Source of the DNA: Desulfobacteraceae bacterium
GTDB lineage: Bacteria; Desulfobacterota; Desulfobacteria; Desulfobacterales; BuS5
Length of the DNA stretch: 5,089 bases
Reading direction: 5' to 3'
Assembly: GCA_030642865.1 (NCBI GenBank)
Contig: DAOWMW010000121.1
Coordinates: forward strand, 1 to 5,089
Below, piece after piece: positions 1-5,089 of this stretch; position 1 is the first letter of the stretch; each line of letters starts with the position of its first letter. Under the pieces are notes generated by a model that did no database searches, was not told the DNA's origin, and saw only the letters and a list, made by a program, of their open reading frames with translations. Made by a program: the position numbers and the translations under genes.

Positions 1-111
1 ATAACCCTTGATAATGCCATCGCTCAAATTAAAACTACAAAAAATAAAGCCCAGCCATGCGCTGGTCGTGCCAGGATAAATCCAAAACCCTGGGACAAAG
101 ATAGAAAGTGA
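1..111 (+). CDS. Possible C-terminal end of an upstream gene (partial)
   Basis: Frame 1 is open from the window edge for 36 codons and stops at TGA 109-111. The tail is basic and polar, with a lysine-rich stretch followed by R-I-N-P-K-P-W-D-K-D-R-K at the very end. The length is too short to judge by codon statistics, and an open run of this size can occur by chance. I do not recognise the family. A basic tail of this kind could end a nucleic-acid-binding protein or a transposase, but that is only a guess. No terminator-like GC-rich stem with a T-run follows it. The next gene begins 185 bases downstream on the same strand. Confidence 0.3.
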   Translation: MTLDNAIAQIKTTKNKAQPCAGRARINPKPWDKDRK

Positions 112-216
112 TCTTTTAAAATTGGTTGATATTACCTGGCGGGTAGCTCGTGTGTCAACAGCATATTTCCCTTGCAAGGCTTGCCCTGGCACTGGAATTA
201 AAGGTAAATCCCACCA

Positions 217-231
217 GGCTAAAGTTTAGCC
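217..231. promoter_or_regulatory. Perfect 15-bp palindrome upstream of the VWA gene
   Basis: GGCTAAA (217-223) and TTTAGCC (225-231) are exact reverse complements around a single central G. The site lies 65 bases before the ATG at 297, in otherwise noncoding DNA, where an operator or activator site would be expected. The arms are too close for a stable RNA hairpin, so a dimeric DNA-binding protein is the more natural reading. No regulator can be named, and a chance palindrome is possible. Confidence 0.3.
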
Positions 232-296
232 GGCAGACTTGTAAGTTTATGCATTTTATCAAATTTCCCCATAAATTTTTATACGGCAATACGTAA

Positions 297-3059
297 ATGG
301 TGTACATTAAAAAATTATTATCTCAACTTGCCGCTGCTGATCCAGAAACAGCCGAAGCTGTTGCCGGGGGCTTTCAACAAAAAGAATATACACCGTCTCC
401 TGAAATAGCTGAACTCCTTGTTAAGGACGTTATATGGGGACTTTCCCTTGAAATATCCTGCGGTCGTGCCATTGCGTCAGGATATGTGAACCTTTCCGTG
501 GAAAATTATCAGCATCGTCTCCACAGATATAGTTCTCTGGTGCGTGAAGCTGGAGCAAAAGGGCCGACCCTGGGAAAAATAATGGCCGAATCCCTTGTGC
601 CGGTTTTAAAGCATAATGACAGCTTTGTTGATAAATTTTTACAAGCAGTTTCGATAATGGAAAATAAAGGGGTATATGTTTTAAATTCTCCTGTCAACGC
701 TTTATCGGTAATCTTAAACTCCCGGGATTTTGAATCTGCACTTGCTCTGTTGAGCCTTTATTCCACTATTTTTTCTTATGAATTGTCATATAACAGGTGT
801 AAGCATCTTGCATTTACCATTCCCGGGGGAATTCTTTCATTTTCAAGGGAGAAAATGGCCTGGCAGATTGAACAACTGCATCGGGTAATTAAGGCTTCTC
901 CGGATCTTGCAGATCTGTTTTTTGAAGGAATGGACAGGGGGTTGCGCCTTCTTTCCCAAAAAGCTCTTTCCGATTTTATTCTGTCTGCTTTGACCAAATT
1001 TGAACAAAATGCAAAACTGGGAGCAAAGTTTTTAACCCTGGAGTCAAAACTGGGGATTGATACATATGAAAATATGTGTACCACTGCTCCCCTTGTGCAG
1101 ATTCAGGACAGATTAAACCGCTACCTTGGCGCAAGAATAACTAATCCTCTTTTTGTACGTTCACTCTCTGAATTACCAGAATTATATTTAAAAAATGTTC
1201 ATGGCACCCCCATGGTCTGTTCAGATGGAAAGTACATTTATCTTCCTGATGAAATTGATTTTTTTGATAGCAAGGAAAAAAATTTTGCTCTCTACAGGTC
1301 TCTTGTGGGGCTTGAAGCAGGATACTACGAATTTAATACATTCGATTTTGATCTGGACAAAACAGGAGAATACCCTGAAAATTTCCATATTTTAAATTCA
1401 GGGATTCAGAATGGGGTTTCTGATTTTGATCTGTTTTTCTCATCCTTTCCTCTTCCAAAACTGGCAGCAGATCTGTTTTTGGTTTTTGAACATGGTCGAT
1501 TAAAGATTTTGTTGTCCAGCCGTTATCCTGGCCTTTATAAACAGACCCTCACCATCCTTCAACAGGGAGCCCGGGAAATTTTAAAAAAAAAGAATGGAGC
1601 AGGTGCTGTTTTTTTATTATACGCATGGATAGCCCTGGATCTTTATCCTGATCGAGTATCCCCCGGGTTCAGAAATATGGCAAAAAGAATCTCTTTGATC
1701 CCCGAGCTTTTTGAAAATAAAGTAAAAAAATGCCATAATGTTGAAATATGTGCAGAACTGGTTATTGAAACCTACGGGCTGGTGGAAAAGGCTGTCAGGA
1801 AAACAGGTGGCAAAAATTTTTCAAAAACTGATTATTCCCCGATTAATACCCCTTTTGGGCGCAGGCTGATCCCTGAGCTTTTTTTTGTCTCATACGGGGA
1901 AGAGGAAAAAATTGCAAACAAAATAAAACTGATAATTGAAGAAAAGGGATATAAAGTTTATAAGTCTGAGCTGCGAAAACATTTAATGGATAATAAGGGA
2001 CATTTATCTTTAGACAAGATAGAAGAAATTATTATAAGTTTTGATAAAAATCAGCAGGATGATAAAAGAACAGGTCAAACCAGAATCACCGGTTTATCAG
2101 AATTTGATTTTGCAGGGCTGCTGGCAAGGGAAAACCCTTGCATGTTCACAGCAGATTCTGCTGCAGAGCATGTTTACAGATACAAAGAATGGGATCATAC
2201 TTTAAATGATTATATTCATAATTATGTAAGGGTGCTCCACAAGGAGATTCCCGGAATTGATGGGAATTTCTATGAAGATACCATAAGGCAAAACATTGGG
2301 CTTGTTCAAAAAATTCGATATTCCTTTGAACTTCTTAAACCTTTGGGACTTTCTATCCTGAGAAGATGGGTTGAAGGTGATGAATTTGACTACAGGGAGC
2401 TTTTGAATTTTGCAATTGATAAAAAAAGTGGAATAATTCCTTCTGACCGGCTTTATATTAAACGTGTAAAAGAGAACCGGGACGTGGCAGTATTACTCCT
2501 CATGGATCTGTCAAGATCAACTGCAAATAAGGTTGCTGGATCAAACAAAACAGTTATAGATGTTGAAAAGGAGGCGATAGTCCTTTTTTGCGAGGCATTG
2601 AGTGTGGTTGGAGACCGCTTTTCCATTGCCGGATTTTCAGGAACAGGCCGCCTGGGAGTCGATTATTTTTCTGTTAAGGAGTTTGATGATAAAATGGGAA
2701 ATGCCGTGAAGCAAAAGATAAACGCCTTAACTCCAAAAAGAAGTACCAGAATGGGAGCTGCAATCCGTCATGCCACAAGCCGCCTTGAAAAAATTTCTTC
2801 AAAAGTCCGTCTGCTTTTTATTATTGGGGATGGTTTTCCAAATGATGCCGGATATAAACGGGATTATGCAATTAAAGATACACGCAGGGCAATTTCAGAA
2901 GCCCGCGCCAGGAACATTCATGCAAAGGCTTTAACCATAAACATCCAGGGGGACCCCAGGCTCGATGATCTTTTTGGAGCTGCTAATCATAATGTCATAT
3001 CTGATGTTCAGGAGCTTCCCGACAGACTTTTGCAAATATATAAGTTATTGACAAAATAA
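297..3059 (+). CDS. NorD/CbbO-like VWA-domain protein (MoxR-partner type)
   Basis: This 920-residue protein has no visible signal peptide or membrane segment and is probably cytoplasmic. Residues 1 to about 270 are mostly helical and unrecognised. A middle region follows, with RLNRYLG (272-278), DGKYIYLP (310-317) and LEAGYYEFNTFDFD (from 339). Next come the NorD-type linker around YKEWD (W632) and the stretch leading to ENRDVAVLLLMD. The C-terminal VWA domain (about 730-915) has a full MIDAS: D737-L-S739-R-S741, T817 and D845 in IIGDGFPND. The DTRRAISEAR helix and the closing LP..L..IYKLLT are also NorD-like. Known relatives work with a MoxR-class AAA+ ATPase: NorD-NorQ in nitric oxide reductase maturation and CbbO-CbbQ in Rubisco activation. 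Here the client is unknown and no ATPase is in view. The protein is longer than classical NorD (roughly 600-800 residues). An in-frame TAA at 294-296 fixes ATG 297 as the earliest start, but no Shine-Dalgarno is visible. The family call is confident; the function is not. Confidence 0.93.
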   Translation: MVYIKKLLSQLAAADPETAEAVAGGFQQKEYTPSPEIAELLVKDVIWGLSLEISCGRAIASGYVNLSVENYQHRLHRYSSLVREAGAKGPTLGKIMAESLVPVLKHNDSFVDKFLQAVSIMENKGVYVLNSPVNALSVILNSRDFESALALLSLYSTIFSYELSYNRCKHLAFTIPGGILSFSREKMAWQIEQLHRVIKASPDLADLFFEGMDRGLRLLSQKALSDFILSALTKFEQNAKLGAKFLTLESKLGIDTYENMCTTAPLVQIQDRLNRYLGARITNPLFVRSLSELPELYLKNVHGTPMVCSDGKYIYLPDEIDFFDSKEKNFALYRSLVGLEAGYYEFNTFDFDLDKTGEYPENFHILNSGIQNGVSDFDLFFSSFPLPKLAADLFLVFEHGRLKILLSSRYPGLYKQTLTILQQGAREILKKKNGAGAVFLLYAWIALDLYPDRVSPGFRNMAKRISLIPELFENKVKKCHNVEICAELVIETYGLVEKAVRKTGGKNFSKTDYSPINTPFGRRLIPELFFVSYGEEEKIANKIKLIIEEKGYKVYKSELRKHLMDNKGHLSLDKIEEIIISFDKNQQDDKRTGQTRITGLSEFDFAGLLARENPCMFTADSAAEHVYRYKEWDHTLNDYIHNYVRVLHKEIPGIDGNFYEDTIRQNIGLVQKIRYSFELLKPLGLSILRRWVEGDEFDYRELLNFAIDKKSGIIPSDRLYIKRVKENRDVAVLLLMDLSRSTANKVAGSNKTVIDVEKEAIVLFCEALSVVGDRFSIAGFSGTGRLGVDYFSVKEFDDKMGNAVKQKINALTPKRSTRMGAAIRHATSRLEKISSKVRLLFIIGDGFPNDAGYKRDYAIKDTRRAISEARARNIHAKALTINIQGDPRLDDLFGAANHNVISDVQELPDRLLQIYKLLTK

Positions 3060-3075
3060 TGTTTTTTGGTATTTT
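3048..3075 (+). promoter_or_regulatory. Candidate sigma70 promoter for the acyl-CoA dehydrogenase gene
   Basis: A consensus -35 hexamer TTGACA (3048-3053) is followed after 16 bases by TATTTT (3070-3075), a 4/6 match to the -10 box. TG at 3067-3068, one base upstream of it, gives an extended -10 element (TGnTATTTT). The -35 box overlaps the last codons of the VWA gene. Transcription would start near 3082 and leave a leader of about 75 bases. AT-rich DNA produces such matches by chance, so this is a candidate only. Confidence 0.45.
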
Positions 3076-3090
3076 TATACATATATTTCG

Positions 3091-3110
3091 GGATTTTTAA
3101 AAAAAATTCC
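3091..3110 (+). repeat. AT-rich imperfect inverted repeat in the intergenic leader
   Basis: GGATTTTT (3091-3098) pairs with AAAAA (3102-3106) and TCC (3108-3110), with one bulged T at 3107 and a three-base loop. The stem is only two G-C pairs deep and no T-run follows, so it is a poor intrinsic terminator for the VWA gene. If the candidate promoter is used, it would lie early in the dehydrogenase leader RNA. Confidence 0.3.
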
Positions 3111-3138
3111 ATAATTGACTAAAAAAATATAAACATAA

Positions 3139-3144
3139 AAGGAG
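3139..3144 (+). promoter_or_regulatory. Ribosome binding site that decides the dehydrogenase start
   Basis: AAGGAG is a strong Shine-Dalgarno match. It ends 11 bases before ATG 3156 but only 2 bases before the in-frame GTG at 3147. Two bases is too close for initiation, so ATG 3156 is preferred even though its spacing is slightly long. The resulting N-terminus, MAQLLNDRRD, also matches how relatives of this family begin. Confidence 0.75.
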
Positions 3145-3155
3145 TTGTGGATTGT

Positions 3156-5015
3156 ATGGCACAATTATTAAATGATCGCAGAGATGTACAGTTTGTCCTT
3201 TATGAACAGCTTGATATAGAATCATTAACAAAGGATCCCAAATATGCGGATCTGAACAGAAAAACATTTGATCTGGTTATTTCAGAGGCAAGGACCCTTG
3301 CCACCAAAGAGCTTCTTCCCATATCAGCCGAAGGGGACAGGGAGGGGTGCAGTTTTGAAAACGGAGAAGTAAAAGTCCCTGAATCTTTTCACCGTGTTTA
3401 TCAGTTGATTATGGAGGGAGAGTGGATAGCCCTGTCTGATGATATTGATGTGGGGGGGCAGGGTATGCCCCAGGTCGTTAAAATGGTTGTTGATGAATTG
3501 TTCCAGGGAGCAAATACCTGCCTTGCCGTGGGGCTGGGCCTTACCCATGGTGCAGGAAAACTAGTTGAAATTTATGGTACAGAAGAACAGAAAAAACTTT
3601 ATCTTAAAAAAATATATTCAGGTGAATGGTCAGGTACCATGGCATTAACAGAACCTGAAGCAGGGTCGGAGGTGGGAGAACTTACAACCTCTGCAAAAAA
3701 AAATCCTGATGGGACTTACTCAATTACAGGAAACAAGATATTTATAACCCAGGCCGAGAATAATCTTACAGAAAATATCATCCATCCCGTCCTTGCAAGG
3801 GTTGAAGGGGCAGCAAAAGGAAGCCGGGGAATTTCCCTTTTTCTTGTTTCCAAATATTTGGTCAATGAAGACGGAACCATGGGTGAGAGAAATGATATTG
3901 AGTGCACAGGGATTGAAGAAAAAATAGGAATCCATGGGAGCCCCACCTGCAGTATGGCGATGGGGGGAAAGGGTACATGTATAGGGACGATACTTGGTAA
4001 GGAGAATGACGGCCTTAAAAATATGTTTCATATGATGAATGAAGCCCGTCTCTTTGTTGCAATGCAGGGTTTGGGGCTTTCCAGCACTGCATATCTTTAT
4101 GCTTTAAATTATGCCCGTGAAAGATTCCAGGGAAGACATATTACTAAACTGCGTGACCCTGATGCTCTCCAGGTTCCGATTATTGAGCATCCGGATATCA
4201 GGCGTATGCTGATGATGATGAAGGCCAGCGTGGAAGGGTTGAGAAGCCTGAATTATTATGTGGGATTTTGTATGGACAAGGCAGAACTGGAAACAACAGG
4301 CAAAGAAGAAAAAAAACGTTTAAATGGTTTGATAGCCCTGATGATTCCAATCTGCAAGGCTCATACAACAGAACGTGGTTTTGAGCTGTGCAACCTGGCT
4401 ATTCAAATCCACGGCGGGGCTGGTGCATGTCGGGAATATCCTGTGGAACAGCTTTTGCGGGACATTAAAATTGCTACCATATATGAAGGGACCACCGGTA
4501 TCCAGGCCATGGATCTTTTGGGGAGAAAGCTTGGAATGAATAAGGGGCAGCTTTTTCAAGATTTTATAGACGAAGTCGGTAAAATCATCTCCGCAGCTAA
4601 AGAGCAACCGCGAATAAAAGGGCTGGCTGACAATTTTGACGCAGCAATGGAAAAATTAAAAGTAACAGCGTCCACCATAGGAAAAGCAGCAGGAGGCCGG
4701 CAGGTAGAGGAGGCTTTTGCCCTGGCATATCCTTTTCTTGAGGTATTCGGTGATATGTCCATTGCCTGGATGCTTCTTTGGAGAGCTTCTGCTGCAACGA
4801 CCAGGCTTGCCAAAATTGTTGGTGACGCTGATGAAAAGAAGCTGGCAGACAAGATTGCAAAAAATAAAGATGCTGCTTTTTATGATGGTCAGATCCAGAC
4901 TGCACGATACTTTATTACTTCAGTTATTCCAAAAACCATGGGGATGATGGACGCTATTAATAATCTTGATGGTGCTGTTGCAAAAATATCAGATGCGGGG
5001 TTTGGCGGAAAATAA
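3156..5015 (+). CDS. Acyl-CoA dehydrogenase, large DmdC-like subfamily
   Basis: This 619-residue FAD enzyme should catalyse alpha,beta-dehydrogenation of an acyl-CoA in the cytoplasm, passing electrons to electron-transfer flavoprotein. Order of domains: a helical N-terminal domain (to about 155), the beta-domain with MALTEPEAGSE (162-172) and ITGNKIFIT followed by LTENIIHPVLAR, then the C-terminal helical domain with RERFQGR (321-327). IHGGAGACREYP and RDIKIATIYEGTTGIQ come next; E444 of YEGT aligns with the catalytic base of medium-chain dehydrogenases. An extra C-terminal domain (about 465-610) ends in GFGGK. Length and this extra domain fit the roughly 600-residue group that includes 3-methylmercaptopropionyl-CoA dehydrogenase DmdC. 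No dmd genes are nearby, so that substrate is not implied; fatty or aromatic acid degradation is equally possible. The usual AGSD is AGSE here. An alternative GTG start at 3147 would add three residues. No frameshift is seen. Confidence 0.96.
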   Translation: MAQLLNDRRDVQFVLYEQLDIESLTKDPKYADLNRKTFDLVISEARTLATKELLPISAEGDREGCSFENGEVKVPESFHRVYQLIMEGEWIALSDDIDVGGQGMPQVVKMVVDELFQGANTCLAVGLGLTHGAGKLVEIYGTEEQKKLYLKKIYSGEWSGTMALTEPEAGSEVGELTTSAKKNPDGTYSITGNKIFITQAENNLTENIIHPVLARVEGAAKGSRGISLFLVSKYLVNEDGTMGERNDIECTGIEEKIGIHGSPTCSMAMGGKGTCIGTILGKENDGLKNMFHMMNEARLFVAMQGLGLSSTAYLYALNYARERFQGRHITKLRDPDALQVPIIEHPDIRRMLMMMKASVEGLRSLNYYVGFCMDKAELETTGKEEKKRLNGLIALMIPICKAHTTERGFELCNLAIQIHGGAGACREYPVEQLLRDIKIATIYEGTTGIQAMDLLGRKLGMNKGQLFQDFIDEVGKIISAAKEQPRIKGLADNFDAAMEKLKVTASTIGKAAGGRQVEEAFALAYPFLEVFGDMSIAWMLLWRASAATTRLAKIVGDADEKKLADKIAKNKDAAFYDGQIQTARYFITSVIPKTMGMMDAINNLDGAVAKISDAGFGGK

Positions 5016-5048
5016 TTTTTGACTGTCATTAGTATTGTCCCCTTAGGA

Positions 5049-5058
5049 TTCGATCGAA
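5049..5058. repeat. Perfect 10-bp palindrome in the 3' flank
   Basis: TTCGATCGAA reads identically on both strands, 34 bases after the dehydrogenase stop codon. It directly follows the GTCCCCTTAGGA stretch. It could be a small protein-binding site for a gene beyond the window or part of a repeat-element end. A chance occurrence is also plausible. Confidence 0.25.
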
Positions 5059-5061
5059 AAT

Positions 5062-5074
5062 AAATTGGCAATTT
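5062..5074. repeat. 13-bp odd palindrome in the 3' flank
   Basis: AAATTG (5062-5067) and CAATTT (5069-5074) are exact reverse complements around G5068. The arms are too close to form a terminator hairpin and are AT-rich. The window ends 15 bases later, so its relation to a downstream gene cannot be judged. No intrinsic terminator for the dehydrogenase gene is visible in 5016-5089. Confidence 0.25.
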
Positions 5075-5089
5075 TAAGTGTTGAGGCGC

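Noticed and set aside
51..65. CCAGC/GCTGG inverted repeat with a five-base loop, considered as a terminator or RNA element.
   Set aside because: It is only five base pairs, has no following T-run, and lies within the possible upstream coding frame.
187..201. TGGCAC at 187-192 looked like the -24 half of a sigma54 promoter.
   Set aside because: The required GC at the -12 position is AA (200-201), so the essential second half is missing.
80..229. An open stretch of about 49 codons in frame 2 containing C-K-A-C-P-G-T-G, which matches the DnaJ zinc-finger pattern CxxCxGxG.
   Set aside because: There is only one copy of the motif, there is no ATG start, and no ribosome binding site precedes it. 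A 49-codon open run is expected by chance fairly often.
776..1084. Reverse-strand open frame of 102 codons opposite the VWA gene.
   Set aside because: It is low in recognisable features and entirely antisense to a gene with strong family evidence, so it is treated as a shadow.
3695..3703. Nine-A run in the dehydrogenase gene, considered as a second frameshift site.
   Set aside because: It lacks an SD-like element at a suitable distance and ends in AAT rather than AAG. It is explained by lysine and asparagine codons in AT-rich DNA.
4556..4905. Overlapping reverse-strand open frames of about 100 codons opposite the dehydrogenase C-terminus.
   Set aside because: They lie opposite a well-conserved coding region, have no recognisable domains, and overlap one another in different frames, as expected of antisense shadows.

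Overview
The window is AT-rich bacterial DNA with two large, intact, same-strand genes and short flanks. Both proteins look most like versions I associate with sulfate-reducing Desulfobacterota (Desulfobacteraceae-type genomes such as Desulfobacula or Desulfobacter). The acyl-CoA dehydrogenase in particular opens with MAQ..DRRD and ends in a GFGGK tail, as the multiple paralogs in that group do. This placement is an inference from remembered family sequences, not a search result.

Layout: positions 1-111 may be the last 36 codons of an upstream gene. Positions 112-296 are noncoding as far as I can tell. They hold a perfect 15-bp palindrome and a possible tiny upstream reading frame that ends exactly against the next start codon. 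Positions 297-3059 encode a 920-residue NorD/CbbO-like protein with a C-terminal von Willebrand factor A (VWA) domain and a complete metal-binding MIDAS site. Its usual partner, a MoxR/NorQ/CbbQ AAA+ ATPase, is not in the window. Positions 3060-3155 are an AT-rich spacer that appears to hold a separate sigma70-type promoter, a weak hairpin and a good ribosome binding site. Positions 3156-5015 encode a 619-residue acyl-CoA dehydrogenase of the large DmdC-like subfamily with its catalytic glutamate intact. The last 74 bases hold two small palindromes and a GTCCCC-containing motif resembling the ends of REP/Y1-transposase elements.

How the genes fit together: nothing shows that the two proteins act in one pathway. 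The VWA protein is expected to be a cytoplasmic adaptor that directs an AAA+ motor to a client enzyme. The dehydrogenase should oxidise acyl-CoA thioesters and pass electrons to electron-transfer flavoprotein. The 96-bp gap and the internal promoter suggest that they are transcribed separately, although read-through is possible. I see no CRISPR array, tRNA, rRNA or complete mobile element. The most interesting points are the apparently orphan, unusually long NorD-like protein and a dnaX-like slippery heptamer inside it, preceded by a Shine-Dalgarno-like AGGGAG. Neither amounts to a demonstrated new system.
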